In this document: one piece after another, positions 36,875 through 46,568 of the stretch | Layout of the letters: every line of letters starts with the position of its first letter | How positions within the stretch are numbered: position 1 is the first letter of the stretch | Source of the DNA: CAYTID01 sp964437735 | Lineage (GTDB): Bacteria; Bacteroidota; Ignavibacteria; UBA10030; BY39 | DNA: 64,000 nucleotides | Direction of reading: 5' to 3' | NCBI GenBank assembly: GCA_964437735.1 | Contig: CAYTID010000001.1 | Location: 1-64,000 of the forward strand | Program-made: the position numbers and the translations under genes | The notes under the pieces: generated by a model | The model's database searches: none | Told to the model about the DNA's origin: nothing | The model's input: only the letters and a program-made list of their open reading frames with translations

Positions 36875-37987
36875 TTAGTCAATAACGGAATCTATAACCG
36901 CGCCACCGACCAACTCATCTCCTTCATAAAAGACTACAGATTGCCCCGGAGTTATCGCGCGTTTTGGTTCATCAAATTCAACTATTATTTTTTCATCGTC
37001 TAGCTGTCTTACAAATGCTCGCGAACCGCTGTCCTTGTACCTTACCTTTGCATTAACTTTTTTACCTTCACCTAGCCGGGCATAGGATATCAAATTTACT
37101 TGTGATGCTATCAATGCTTTATGTTTAAGATCATTTTCTCTACCTAATTTTATGGAATTATTTTCAGCATGTATCTGAGTAACATACAATGGTTCCCCCA
37201 TCGCAATACCAAGACCTTTTCGCTGCCCAATTGTGTAAAAAGGATAACCTTTATGCTTTCCGACGATCTTCCCGTCAAGAACTAAGTCACCCCCTTTAAC
37301 TCGATTTTCCAAATCAGGAATTTGTTCCTTTAAAAATCTTTCATAGTTATCATCGGATATGAAACATATTTCGAAACTTTCACTCTTAGATGCAGTTTTA
37401 AGTCCATATTTTTTAGCAATCTCACGCACAGCCGGCTTTTCAAAATCACCCAAGGGAAAGAGCGTTCTGGATAATAAATTCTGATCAAGACTCCATAAAG
37501 CATAAGATTGATCTTTATTCTCATCACTTCCACGCGCAATGATATATCTATTACGCTCACGATTAAATTTGATTTTTGCAAAATGACCGGTAGCGATGAA
37601 ATCAGCGCCGAGTGAATCAGCTTTCTTCAACAATTCTTCCCACTTGATTTTTTTGTTGCAGATTACACAGGGATTCGGAGTCCTGCCCGCGAGGTATTCA
37701 TCTACAAAATTATCAATAACTTCTTTTTTAAACTGACTTGAATAATCGACCACATAATGAGGTATTCCCAATTTTGCCGCCACAATCTTCGCATCGTTTA
37801 TTCCTTCAAGAGAACAACAGCTTGATTCATTAGCTACGTTCCCGCCGGTTTCCCCATAGTCGTATGTTTTAATTGTAATCCCGATGACATCGAATCCGTT
37901 TTCAAGCAAGATAGCTGCAGCCACAGATGAGTCGACCCCGCCACTCATAGCCACAATCACTTTTTTATTTCTATCGCTAACAGACAT
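36875..37987 (-). CDS. mnmA: tRNA-specific 2-thiouridylase
   Basis: 370 aa. Adds sulfur to U34 of tRNA-Lys, -Glu and -Gln. The ATP-pyrophosphatase loop [10 protein letters not shown] is near residue 15. The first catalytic cysteine is in [13 protein letters not shown] near 105, and the second in [15 protein letters not shown] near 205. The C-terminal domain contains [16 protein letters not shown]. It is divergent from the TrmH-family gene at 38052, sharing a 64-base intergenic promoter region, and is followed 16 bases later by the carboxylase gene. Confidence 0.95.
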   Translation of the reverse strand: MSVSDRNKKVIVAMSGGVDSSVAAAILLENGFDVIGITIKTYDYGETGGNVANESSCCSLEGINDAKIVAAKLGIPHYVVDYSSQFKKEVIDNFVDEYLAGRTPNPCVICNKKIKWEELLKKADSLGADFIATGHFAKIKFNRERNRYIIARGSDENKDQSYALWSLDQNLLSRTLFPLGDFEKPAVREIAKKYGLKTASKSESFEICFISDDNYERFLKEQIPDLENRVKGGDLVLDGKIVGKHKGYPFYTIGQRKGLGIAMGEPLYVTQIHAENNSIKLGRENDLKHKALIASQVNLISYARLGEGKKVNAKVRYKDSGSRAFVRQLDDEKIIVEFDEPKRAITPGQSVVFYEGDELVGGAVIDSVID

Positions 37988-38051
37988 ATTTTAAAAATAA
38001 TATAGAAAAACTCAGTGTTTTTTCAAATTAAAATTATTTATATATTGTTAT

Positions 38052-38591
38052 ATGCGTAAATTGACTCACTCGGAAATATCAAAATACAGGTTTTCTAAAG
38101 AACAATTGGTAAATGAATCAAGGTTTCCGATTTATGTTCTTCTGGACAACATACGAAGTTTATATAATGTCGGTTCCATTTTCAGAACTTCAGACGGAGC
38201 AAGAATCCAAAAACTTTACCTGACCGGATATACTCCTTACCCCCCCAGGAAAGAAATCAGTAAAACAGCGTTGGGTTCAACCGAAACTGTGCCGTGGGAA
38301 TATTACAATAATCCACTCGAAGCAATTGAAAAAATAAAATCCGAACAAATAAAAATTTGCGTCCTTGAACATACCTCCGAAAGCAAGCCTTATTTTACAA
38401 TTTCAGAGAACGATTATCCGCTCTGTTTAGTTGTAGGGAATGAACTGACAGGAGTTTCAAAAGAGATAATTGAAAAAGCCGAACTGGCAATCGATATTCC
38501 GATGTTCGGTTTAAAACAATCATTGAATGTTGCTGTTGCTTATGGAATTGCAGTTTTTGATTTGGTAAAGATTTATAAAGAATCTACTTGA
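38052..38591 (+). CDS. TrmH-family (SpoU) RNA methyltransferase
   Basis: 179 aa, close to the size of the short SPOUT enzymes without an N-terminal domain. SpoU motif 1 is NIRSLYNVGSIFRTSDGARI near residue 37, motif 2 is LCLVVGNELTGVS near 133 and motif 3 is IDIPMFGLKQSLNVAVAYGI near 155, which form the knotted SAM-binding site. It probably makes a 2'-O-methyl group on tRNA or rRNA; the target is unknown. It is one of the very few plus-strand genes here. Its 3' end overlaps the converging AlbA_2 gene by 19 bases. Confidence 0.9.
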   Translation: MRKLTHSEISKYRFSKEQLVNESRFPIYVLLDNIRSLYNVGSIFRTSDGARIQKLYLTGYTPYPPRKEISKTALGSTETVPWEYYNNPLEAIEKIKSEQIKICVLEHTSESKPYFTISENDYPLCLVVGNELTGVSKEIIEKAELAIDIPMFGLKQSLNVAVAYGIAVFDLVKIYKEST

Positions 38592-39241
38592 TAGGCGAGA
38601 GTATAATATTCCTCTTTTTCATGTGTATGTATCCTCAAAAGACCGGTGCGAACTAAGCCTACAAGGATTCTTGATGCTCTTCTATCGCTAATGTTTACCA
38701 ATCTTCCGAATTCTCTAAGGGTAATTTTTTGATGCGTTTCGAGATATCGAAACAACCTTCGTTCGTTTTCTCCAATTGTAATTTTCAACGGCGGCGTTTC
38801 AGGATTTTCATCCCTCAAAATTTTTACAACCTCTTTACTCGCCAACATCGTATTATCATTGACACGGATATAAACCCGCGTGTTCTCGACTTCATCACGT
38901 GTATTTGTTCCAAGAAAGTAATGCGGCTTTGATCTGCTCTCTTTGACATAACAAACAATAACATCTTTTCCGTCGAATGGAACAAAATCGATCTCTAACT
39001 CGACAGGCGGGTCGCAAAAATCTTTAGCGGCGATTTCTATTAATTCCACTTCCGATTTTTCACTCTCAACGCCGCAAATTGTGCCATCGTCGTCAACACC
39101 GAAAAGTATATACCCTCCTTTTGTGTTGGCAAATGATATCAGTGTGCGTGCAATTTTTTCTGCTGAGGATATTCTTCTTTTGAACTCAGTTTCAAAACCC
39201 TCCCCTTCTTCAATCAAATTTTTTAAGTCACGGTATTTCAT
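38573..39241 (-). CDS. AlbA_2 (Schlafen-type) domain protein with C-terminal helix-turn-helix
   Basis: 222 aa from the ATG at 39241; a GTG one codon upstream is the alternative. Residues ~1-130 match the AlbA_2/AAA_4 putative DNA-binding domain: EGEGFETEFKRR, ISFANTKGGYILFGVDDDGTICGVE and VIVCYVKESRSKPHYF. The C-terminal ~70 residues look like a winged helix-turn-helix (LETHQKITLREFGRLVNISDRRASRILVGLVRTGLLR). Such proteins act as transcription regulators or in stress and defence contexts. Here the surroundings are housekeeping genes. It converges on and overlaps the TrmH-family gene by 19 bases. Target unknown. Confidence 0.78.
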   Translation of the reverse strand: MKYRDLKNLIEEGEGFETEFKRRISSAEKIARTLISFANTKGGYILFGVDDDGTICGVESEKSEVELIEIAAKDFCDPPVELEIDFVPFDGKDVIVCYVKESRSKPHYFLGTNTRDEVENTRVYIRVNDNTMLASKEVVKILRDENPETPPLKITIGENERRLFRYLETHQKITLREFGRLVNISDRRASRILVGLVRTGLLRIHTHEKEEYYTLAYQVDSL

Positions 39242-39257
39242 CACATCATTTTTAAAT

Positions 39258-39989
39258 TTACCAGCCTCTGCCGTTCATACGTTCGAGAATAATATTTTTT
39301 CTGAAAATAACAAATTTGGAGTTATCAGTCGGCTTGTGTTTAATCGGACTCGGAATAACGGCAGCCAATCTTACCGATTCGTCACGGTCGAGAGATGCTG
39401 CTGACTTTCCGAAATAATAATTTGAAGCTGCTTCAATGCCAAAAATTCCGTCGCCCCATTCAATGATATTTAAATAAATTTCTAATATTCGTCCTTTTGT
39501 CAAATGATTTTCCATGATAAATGAAATTATCACTTCTTTAATTTTTCGCAAAGGACTTCTTGACGTAGATAAATATAAATTTTTTGCAACCTGCTGTGTA
39601 ATTGTGCTTCCGCCCCTCTTGATTTTCCCGGCTTCCCAATTCTTTTCAAACGATTCTTTAACTTCGAACCAATCAATTCCGGAGTGTTCCATAAAACGTC
39701 CATCCTCTGCAACAATAATTGCGCGTCTAAGATGCTCAGAAATTCTATAAATTGGAACCCATTTTTGCCTTATCCGGTATTTTTGACTCCGTTGTTTTTT
39801 TTCATCCATGCGCTGTTTCATTATTGCAGTAATGTCCGGATTATTTTTATCTAATTTCATAATTGAAAAATACGGAATAGTCAGCAATTGATATAAAAAA
39901 AACAAAACAATCAGAATTATTAAACTTTTTATTTTATTTTTTTTAATCCATTCGGGAACGGAGTTCAGTGCAGCGATGTTAATTTTCAT
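39258..39989 (-). CDS. mtgA: Monofunctional peptidoglycan glycosyltransferase
   Basis: 243 aa. An N-terminal cytoplasmic tail and one transmembrane helix (about 22-45) precede a GT51 domain. Motif I is IVAEDGRFMEHSGIDW, where the glutamate after VA is the catalytic residue. Motif II is KRGGSTITQQVAKNLYLS, motif III KIKEVIISFIMENHLTKGRILEIYLNIIEWGDGIFGIEAAS and then YYFGKSA. It polymerises lipid II into glycan strands but lacks a transpeptidase domain. It follows ruvX by seven bases. Confidence 0.93.
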   Translation of the reverse strand: MKINIAALNSVPEWIKKNKIKSLIILIVLFFLYQLLTIPYFSIMKLDKNNPDITAIMKQRMDEKKQRSQKYRIRQKWVPIYRISEHLRRAIIVAEDGRFMEHSGIDWFEVKESFEKNWEAGKIKRGGSTITQQVAKNLYLSTSRSPLRKIKEVIISFIMENHLTKGRILEIYLNIIEWGDGIFGIEAASNYYFGKSAASLDRDESVRLAAVIPSPIKHKPTDNSKFVIFRKNIILERMNGRGW

Positions 39990-39996
39990 TCAGTGA

Positions 39997-40416
39997 TTAA
40001 TATTTCTTATTTGTTTCGAGATAACTTTGAAGAATCAGGGCGGCAGCCATTTCATCAATCTTCGATTTATTTTGCCGGGCTTTTTTTCTGACTCCCATCC
40101 GGATAAGTGTTTGCTGAGCAATCGACGATGTATAACGCTCATCCCATTTTATTATATTTTTTTCGGTCGCCTGTTGCAGGTCACTGATAAATTTTTCAAC
40201 TTCCAATGCTTTCCCGCCTATTTCTCCTTTCAAATTAAGAGGAAGTCCGACCACAATATCGGATACTTCATACCGATCTGCCAATTCCTTTATAATTTGC
40301 AAAGCATTATTATCATTTGAGATAACCTTTAGCCCTGTCGCTATAATCATCAACGGATCGCTGACCGCTATACCGATCCTTTTTGTTCCGTAATCTATTC
40401 CAAGTATTCTTTTCAA
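39997..40416 (-). CDS. ruvX: Putative pre-16S rRNA nuclease (YqgF/RuvX family)
   Basis: 139 aa, the standard length. The RNase H-like fold is seen from the opening RILGIDYGTKRIGIAVSD with the first catalytic aspartate, through VVGLPLNLKGEIG and KWDERYTSSIAQQTL (glutamate), to the C-terminal KIDEMAAALILQSYLE (aspartate). In E. coli it processes the 16S rRNA 5' end; it was earlier called a Holliday junction resolvase. The start is TTG, which places the first residues exactly where the family begins. It lies 13 bases after the spoT/relA stop. Confidence 0.92.
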   Translation of the reverse strand: MKRILGIDYGTKRIGIAVSDPLMIIATGLKVISNDNNALQIIKELADRYEVSDIVVGLPLNLKGEIGGKALEVEKFISDLQQATEKNIIKWDERYTSSIAQQTLIRMGVRKKARQNKSKIDEMAAALILQSYLETNKKY

Positions 40417-40429
40417 TTTGATAAAATAA

Positions 40430-42616
40430 TTAGTTTTCTAAACGAACCGCCTGCCTCACACCTTTAATTTTTTTTAGTTTTTCCATCATTCTGATAAGAT
40501 GTTCGGTGTTCTTTACATTAATAATGATAGTGCCTTCAAATAATGAATCATGAGCATGAAGATCGATCCCTCTGATATTTGTACTTTGATATGTCGAAAT
40601 CGTATGCGTAATATCGGTTAACAGTCCGGTTCGATCTTCACCAGAAATTTTTATCGCAGAGATGAATTCCGCCTCACCTGTGTCGGGCCAATCAACCGCA
40701 ACTATCCGGTTCGGATCGGAATTGGAAACATTTTTAAAATTTACACAATTCTTCCGGTGAATTTTTATCCCCTCCCCGACGGTTACATAACCTGCTATAG
40801 GATCGCCGGGAATTGGATTACAGCATTTTGCAAAATTATGAAGATAATTTTCCTGCGTTCCGAATAATTTAATGCCTGAAGAAATATTTCTAACTGTATC
40901 TATAAATTTTTCGAACGTATCTTTGACGCCTACAATATTCTCTTCTACCTTAATGGGATTATCTATAAGATGTTTCACTTCCCTAGCCATAACCTCCGGA
41001 TTTAATTCGGAAGTATTTATTTTGATATAAAATTCCTGTAGATTTTTTACCGATACAATTTTTTGTATGTAGCTTAACAACTCATCATCGTTAATATTGA
41101 TACGATGTTTTTTTGCACGCTTGATCCATTTTTCGTGTCCGTCCGAGCATTGTTTGCGCTGTTCCTCTTTAAACCATTTCCTTATATGGGATTTTGCTTT
41201 ATGAGTTACTAAAATTTTTTCCCAATCGATACTCGGTGTTTGATTTTTTGATGTTATTATTTCCACCTGATCGCCGCTAATCAATTTTGAATCAAGCGGA
41301 ACTATTTTTCCGTTGACCTTCGCACCTATACAGTGGAATCCGACTTTTGAATGAACTTCGAAAGCGAAATCAATGGGTGTTGCCCCTTTTGGAAGTACTT
41401 TTAAATCTCCTTTTGGAGTAAATACAAAAATTTCATCCTGATACAAGTTTAATTTAAAACTCTCGATGATTTGTTTAACCGGAGTATCTTCAGTAGCCTG
41501 TTCAAAAATTTCCCTTACCGAATTGATCCAATTATCGATTTCACTTTCGCCCGAATCCTTCCCCTCTTTGTATTTCCAGTGAGCGGCAATTCCCCTTTCG
41601 GCAATTTCATGCATTTGTCTTGTTCTAATTTGAACTTCTACCCTCTTTCCTTCAAGACCCGAAACCTGTACATGAATTGATTTGTACCCATTGGATTTTG
41701 GAGTCGAAATATAATTCTTTAAACTGCCGGGAACTAATTGATATATGTCTCCCAGCAAACCGACAGCCGTATAACAATCCTGTTTGTTCTCAGTCTCTAA
41801 GATAATACGAACAGCGAACAAATCATGCAATTCATCCATGGTTTTTGATTGTTTTTGCATTTTTGAATAAATGCTGTGGATATGCTTCGGTCTGCCATAG
41901 ATTTCAAATTCAAAACCTTCTTCCTTAAGACGATGTTCAATTGGTTTAATAAATCGATTTATATAATGTTCTCTCTCGCGTCTCTTAGCTTTAAGATTTC
42001 TTGAAATAGTTTCATATTCAACGGGATTCATGTTTTTAAATGCCAGATCTTCAAATTCCCATTTAACTTTTGCAAGTCCGAATCTATGAGCAAATGGTGC
42101 ATAGATCTCCAGCGTATCCTGAGCAATTCGACCTCTTTTTTCCAACGGAAGAAATTCCAACGTTCTCATATTGTGCAAACGGTCAGCAAATTTAATTAGA
42201 ATAACTCTGATATCATCAACCATAGATAAGAGCATTTTACGAAAGCTTTCCGCCTGTGTTATCTCATGACTTTTGAATATATCGGTGATTTTTGTTGCCC
42301 CGTCAACAATATCAGCAATGGTTGAGCCGAATTCCTGTCGGATATCTTTGATTTCGTAATCGGTATCTTCGGCAACATCGTGTAATAGTGCAGCCGCAAC
42401 TGAAATATCATCGAGAGGGATTTCTTTAACAACAATCAAAGAAACTTCATATGGGTGATTGAAAAACGGCTCTCCTGAAGCTCTTAAATCCTGTTTATGA
42501 GCGGAAAGACTGAATTCAAAAGCCCTGCGGATAAGGTCTTCGTCAACTCTCCTTAAATTCCGTTTACAAGCTAAAATAAGGTCGTCTAACTTCTTTTTAT
42601 AAAATGTTGTGCGCAT
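40430..42616 (-). CDS. RelA/SpoT-family (p)ppGpp synthetase/hydrolase
   Basis: 728 aa. The domain order is the full long-RSH type. The HD hydrolase domain (about 45-200) has AALLHDVAEDTDYE and IKFADRLHNMRTLEFL. The synthetase domain (about 235-350) has GRPKHIHSIYSKM, YISTPKSNGYKSIHV and EVQIRTRQMHEIAERGIAAHWKYKEG. The TGS domain follows (about 390-450), then a helical/zinc-finger part with CCNPIPGDPI, and a C-terminal ACT domain. The HD motif residues are intact, so both synthesis and hydrolysis are likely, making this the probable sole stringent-response enzyme. It is followed by ruvX and mtgA in one cluster. Confidence 0.94.
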   Translation of the reverse strand: MRTTFYKKKLDDLILACKRNLRRVDEDLIRRAFEFSLSAHKQDLRASGEPFFNHPYEVSLIVVKEIPLDDISVAAALLHDVAEDTDYEIKDIRQEFGSTIADIVDGATKITDIFKSHEITQAESFRKMLLSMVDDIRVILIKFADRLHNMRTLEFLPLEKRGRIAQDTLEIYAPFAHRFGLAKVKWEFEDLAFKNMNPVEYETISRNLKAKRREREHYINRFIKPIEHRLKEEGFEFEIYGRPKHIHSIYSKMQKQSKTMDELHDLFAVRIILETENKQDCYTAVGLLGDIYQLVPGSLKNYISTPKSNGYKSIHVQVSGLEGKRVEVQIRTRQMHEIAERGIAAHWKYKEGKDSGESEIDNWINSVREIFEQATEDTPVKQIIESFKLNLYQDEIFVFTPKGDLKVLPKGATPIDFAFEVHSKVGFHCIGAKVNGKIVPLDSKLISGDQVEIITSKNQTPSIDWEKILVTHKAKSHIRKWFKEEQRKQCSDGHEKWIKRAKKHRININDDELLSYIQKIVSVKNLQEFYIKINTSELNPEVMAREVKHLIDNPIKVEENIVGVKDTFEKFIDTVRNISSGIKLFGTQENYLHNFAKCCNPIPGDPIAGYVTVGEGIKIHRKNCVNFKNVSNSDPNRIVAVDWPDTGEAEFISAIKISGEDRTGLLTDITHTISTYQSTNIRGIDLHAHDSLFEGTIIINVKNTEHLIRMMEKLKKIKGVRQAVRLEN

Positions 42617-42729
42617 AGGTTTCTACTTAAAATATAACTTGAGCATATGATAATGTCAAATATGTAGAGACCTGTCGGTGAAATAAAAAAAGCAGTATGA
42701 TAGAATATTTTAGGTCCTAATACTCTATC

Positions 42730-43383
42730 TCACTCATCAGCCGTTCCGAACATCCGGTCCCCGGCATCTCCCAGTCCCGGCAGTATATATCCTTTTTTAT
42801 TTAATTCACGATCCATAGCTGTTGTATAAATAACAACTTCAGGATGCATTGAATGCAATGTATCGATACCCTGAGGAGCAGCTACAATACTAACAAACTT
42901 TATCTTCTCGGCTCCCTTTTGTTTTAAGAATGTGACCGCTGCCGCTCCGCTTCCTCCGGTCGCTAACATTGGATCTAATATTACAACAAGCGAATTTTTC
43001 ATGTTTTTCGGAAATTTGAAATAGTAATCGACAGGTTTTAATGTTTCTTCGTCTCTGTATAAACCGATATGTCCAACTTTGGCATCCGGAAGATATTCGA
43101 CAAAACCACCGACCAAACCGAGTCCTGCCCTCAATACGGGAACCAATATAACTTTTTCGGCTGTGATATACCCTACAGATTTTTCCAAAGGAGTGAAAAT
43201 TGTTTCTTCCCTAACCGTTAAATCTTTGGTTACTTCGTAAGCCATCAATCCAGCAAGTCGCCGTAATACAGCGCGGAACTGAAAACTCGGCGTGTGTTTA
43301 TCTCTCAACAGCGTTAAGTCTCTCTTAATCAGAGGATGATCGATGATTACAAGATTTTTCGATAGATTTTTTTTATGAGACAT
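42730..43383 (-). CDS. upp: Uracil phosphoribosyltransferase
   Basis: 217 aa. Makes UMP from uracil and PRPP for pyrimidine salvage. The PRPP-binding loop is VVILDPMLATGGSGAAAV. Other family signatures are VPVLRAGLGLVGGFVEYLPDAKVGHIGLYRDEETL and the C-terminal uracil-binding part ELNKKGYILPGLGDAGDRMFGT. It lies 14 bases downstream of the flavoprotein disulfide reductase gene. Confidence 0.95.
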   Translation of the reverse strand: MSHKKNLSKNLVIIDHPLIKRDLTLLRDKHTPSFQFRAVLRRLAGLMAYEVTKDLTVREETIFTPLEKSVGYITAEKVILVPVLRAGLGLVGGFVEYLPDAKVGHIGLYRDEETLKPVDYYFKFPKNMKNSLVVILDPMLATGGSGAAAVTFLKQKGAEKIKFVSIVAAPQGIDTLHSMHPEVVIYTTAMDRELNKKGYILPGLGDAGDRMFGTADE

Positions 43384-43397
43384 TTTTCAAACTCCAC

Positions 43398-44762
43398 TTA
43401 GTAATTACTAAATTTTTGTTTAATTTTATTTGCAGCAATTAATATCGGATCATAAAGAGGTGAATTATTGGGAAAATATATTAAATCCAGATTAGAAATT
43501 TGATCGACTGTCAGTTTTTGCTGAATTGCAGAGCCTAAAATATTTGCGCGTAAAATTGCCCCCTCTTCTCCGAAAACATTCGCCCCCAATAATCTTCCGG
43601 TTTTTTGATCTGCAATCAATTTTAATGTAATTTTTTTACTTCCGGGCATGAATGAAACCTTGGAATATGAATGGACTGTTTCACTGATTGTTTTGTAACC
43701 GAATTTAACTACATCCGAAAAACTCAAACCTACTCTTGCGACCTCAAGTCCGAACACTTTCATTCCGGAGGAGTTGATTGCACCCTCAAACTTTACTCTT
43801 CCTCCTGCGGCATTTATACCTGCGATTCTGCCTGTTTTAGCTGCTAAAGACGCAAGCGGAATATAAGCCGGTTTACCGGTCACTATATTTTTTACTTCGC
43901 AGCAATCACCGGCAGCATAGATACTATCAATATTCGTTTCTTGCATATTATTCACAAAGATTGCTCCGGTGGTTCCAAGTCTTAAACCGATTTTTTTCGT
44001 ATAACTTACATTCGGATAAACTCCTATTGAAATCACTATCAAGCCGGCTTCATAAGTTCCTTTATTCGTTAACACGTATCCGATTTTCTCTTTACCCGAT
44101 TTTATCAATGCTTCGGTTTTCGATTTGCCGAAAAATTCAATATTGTTTTGTTTTAATTGGTCGAGTATCTTTTCTCGTACTTCGGTTTCAAAGTTATCCA
44201 ATGGTAAGTCAGTATCGTGAACGATTTGAACTCTGATATTTCTTTTATGGAATGCTTCTGCCAATTCGATCCCGATCATCCCCCCGCCAATGATTACAAC
44301 TTGTTCAGTTTTTTCAGTCTTGAGAAAATTTATAATATTTCTAACATCATCTCTTGATCTCAAATTAAAAACATTTCTGAAATCTTCATTTTCCAGATTG
44401 AGTCTTTTAGGGGAAGCGCCGGTTGCCAGAATTAATTTGTCGTAACTATAATCTTTTACCTCTCCGGAATTTAAATCGCGCACGGTAATTTTTTTTTTTT
44501 GAGATTGTAATTTTTCAAAACGATGGAATGTTTTGACAATTATCCCTTTTTCGGCTGCAAGTTTTTCCGGAGAATAAATTTCCAACAAATTTTCATCCTT
44601 AATATCGCCGCCAATCACATACGGAGATTCACAAATCCCGTAGGATACAGTCCCCGATTGTTCGAACAATATTACTTCAGCGTGGGGATTGGTTTTTGCA
44701 GCCTGAGCAGCTGCGCTCGGACCTGCAGCTAAACCTCCTATTACTATAATTTTCTTAGTCAT
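43398..44762 (-). CDS. FAD-dependent pyridine nucleotide-disulfide oxidoreductase (CoA-disulfide reductase/NADH oxidase type)
   Basis: 454 aa. FAD binding is shown by IIVIGGLAAGPSAAAQA at the N-terminus and YAAGDCCEV near residue 293. The NAD(P)H site is VVIIGGGMIGIELAEAF near 155. The single redox cysteine is in SYGICESPYVIGGD near residue 45, at the place of Cys43 in CoA-disulfide reductases and NADH oxidases. A C-terminal dimerisation domain completes it. Its true substrate (CoA disulfide, persulfide, polysulfide or oxygen) cannot be told. No rhodanese domain is fused. It overlaps der by four bases. Confidence 0.85.
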   Translation of the reverse strand: MTKKIIVIGGLAAGPSAAAQAAKTNPHAEVILFEQSGTVSYGICESPYVIGGDIKDENLLEIYSPEKLAAEKGIIVKTFHRFEKLQSQKKKITVRDLNSGEVKDYSYDKLILATGASPKRLNLENEDFRNVFNLRSRDDVRNIINFLKTEKTEQVVIIGGGMIGIELAEAFHKRNIRVQIVHDTDLPLDNFETEVREKILDQLKQNNIEFFGKSKTEALIKSGKEKIGYVLTNKGTYEAGLIVISIGVYPNVSYTKKIGLRLGTTGAIFVNNMQETNIDSIYAAGDCCEVKNIVTGKPAYIPLASLAAKTGRIAGINAAGGRVKFEGAINSSGMKVFGLEVARVGLSFSDVVKFGYKTISETVHSYSKVSFMPGSKKITLKLIADQKTGRLLGANVFGEEGAILRANILGSAIQQKLTVDQISNLDLIYFPNNSPLYDPILIAANKIKQKFSNY

Positions 44763-46066
44763 TTTTTCTTGAAATTTAATACTATCGGAACTCCGTTATA
44801 AATAAAATGTTCTCTGATTTTATTTTCCAGAAATCTTATATAATTCTGCTGTATTAACGTTGGATTATTTGTAAAAAAAGAAAATACCGGCGGTTTTACC
44901 TTCACTTGCATTACATGCTTGATCTTGATTTCTTTTCCGCTTTGCGATGAAGGCGGATTTTTGCTTATCACTTCCAGTATGATATTATTCAACTGCGAAG
45001 TCGGTATTCTTTTGTAAAGTTCGCTATTTATTGTTTTGGCAATTTCGAGTGTTTTAAAGATTCTTTGTTTTGTAAATGCTGAAATAAATATTACCGGTGC
45101 ATAATCAAATTGACGCAACAAATTTTTTACTCCCAATTCAAATTTTCTTGCAGTCGCGGTATCCTTTTCTATCAAATCCCATTTGTTGACGCAAATCATA
45201 AATCCCCTTTTCCGCTGTACTATCTTCTCGACGATGTGCAAATCCTGCTTATCCATCCCCTGGTTTGCATCACAAATCAGCATCGCTACATCGCACCGTT
45301 CAATACTTTTAATTGTCCTGAGCGTACTGTAAAATTCTATATTTTCTTTAATGCGGCTCTTTCGTCTTAACCCGGCCGTATCAATCAATAAAAACTCTTC
45401 ACCGTAATATTTAAGCACTGAATCGATCGGATCGCGCGTAGTACCGGCAATGGGTGTTACAATATTCCTGTCTTGTCCTAATAGCGCATTTACAAATGAT
45501 GATTTCCCGACATTTGGTTTTCCGACAACTGCTAATTTTAATCGTTGGTCTTTATCAATTTTTTCTCTTTTGGGGATATCTTTTGTAATTAAATCAAGAA
45601 AATCACCGATTTTTCTTCCTCCGAGTGCGGCAAGTGAAAATGGATCACCTAAACCAAGTTTGAAAAATTGAGCTGTGTTGATTTCAGCGGCAGCATTATC
45701 GACCTTATTGATGACTAAATATATTTTTTTTGCAGACTTCCTCAAAATATTCGCAATATCCTCATCGAGTTGTGAAATACCGTCTTTGGCATCGCACATA
45801 AATATCACCGAATTTGCCTCTTCGATTGCGATTTGAGCGTGTTCGCGCATTGCCTGTTCTATGATGTCGCTCGCCCTCGGAATATACCCACCTGTATCTA
45901 CAAGCGTAAATGTTTTTCCCGTCCATTCAGCTTCTGAATAATGACGATCGCGCGTAACGCCGGGAGTATCATCAACGATAGCGTTACGTTGTCCGATTAT
46001 TCGATTAAATAATGTCGATTTTCCTACGTTGGGTCTGCCAACTATTGTTATTATATAATCAGTCAT
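44759..46066 (-). CDS. der: Ribosome biogenesis GTPase Der (EngA)
   Basis: 435 aa with two tandem G domains, unique to this family. The first has GRPNVGKSTLFNRI (residue ~9), DTPGVTRDR, DTGGY and NKVD. The second has GKPNVGKSSFVNAL (~180), GTTRDPIDS, DTAGL and NKWD. A KH-like C-terminal domain (~350-435) binds rRNA. It is essential for 50S assembly. It overlaps the disulfide reductase gene by four bases; upstream there is a 73-base gap to the response regulator. Confidence 0.96.
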   Translation of the reverse strand: MTDYIITIVGRPNVGKSTLFNRIIGQRNAIVDDTPGVTRDRHYSEAEWTGKTFTLVDTGGYIPRASDIIEQAMREHAQIAIEEANSVIFMCDAKDGISQLDEDIANILRKSAKKIYLVINKVDNAAAEINTAQFFKLGLGDPFSLAALGGRKIGDFLDLITKDIPKREKIDKDQRLKLAVVGKPNVGKSSFVNALLGQDRNIVTPIAGTTRDPIDSVLKYYGEEFLLIDTAGLRRKSRIKENIEFYSTLRTIKSIERCDVAMLICDANQGMDKQDLHIVEKIVQRKRGFMICVNKWDLIEKDTATARKFELGVKNLLRQFDYAPVIFISAFTKQRIFKTLEIAKTINSELYKRIPTSQLNNIILEVISKNPPSSQSGKEIKIKHVMQVKVKPPVFSFFTNNPTLIQQNYIRFLENKIREHFIYNGVPIVLNFKKK

Positions 46067-46139
46067 ACGTTGTAAATTGTCTGAGTATGATAGTTAATTT
46101 TATTTAATATTACAAAAAGATTTTTTTACTAATCCAATT

Positions 46140-46559
46140 TCAGATATTTTTTGCAAATTTCGTTATCTGAGAAATCTGCTGATTGAAATTTTCAAAACCG
46201 CTGGATTTACTTATATAACCTGCCGCACCGGTTTGAAAAGCATAATTCACGTCATCTTCCCGGTCGGAAGTACTGACGATAATTACAGGAATTTCTTTAA
46301 GCTTTTTATCGGCTTTGAGAATTCTCAAAACTTCTCTCCCATCGCATCGGGGAAGATTTAAATCCAATAAAATTAAATCCGGTGTGGGAATTTCAGTTCT
46401 GTGAATAAATATATCGGTTCTAAATAAAATATCCAGCGCTTCCTGACCATCAACCGCAAAATAAAAGTCTGCATCTACATTATTTCTCTTTAACACATAT
46501 TGCAGAATTTTTAAATGCGAAGCATTATCTTCTATAATAAGTATTTTAGGCTTTTTCAA
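46140..46559 (-). CDS. Single-domain response regulator (CheY/Rcp1-like)
   Basis: 139 aa, a receiver domain only. Acidic residues EDN lie at 10-12, the phospho-accepting Asp66 in DLILLDLNLPRCDG, the threonine/serine switch in VIIVSTSDRE and the lysine in YISKSSGF. The loop between strand 2 and the phosphorylation site is longer than in CheY, as in the Rcp1 group. No histidine kinase is nearby, so it is an orphan. The start is TTG: the frame is closed by a TAG just upstream, which is also the ettA stop, nine bases before the TTG. It is probably co-transcribed with ettA. Confidence 0.87.
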   Translation of the reverse strand: MKKPKILIIEDNASHLKILQYVLKRNNVDADFYFAVDGQEALDILFRTDIFIHRTEIPTPDLILLDLNLPRCDGREVLRILKADKKLKEIPVIIVSTSDREDDVNYAFQTGAAGYISKSSGFENFNQQISQITKFAKNI

Positions 46560-46568
46560 TTTTATATG

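Noticed and set aside
38573..39241. AlbA_2 protein as part of a defence island
   Set aside because: Neighbours are all housekeeping genes (trmH-like, mtgA, ruvX, spoT/relA), so there is no defence context.
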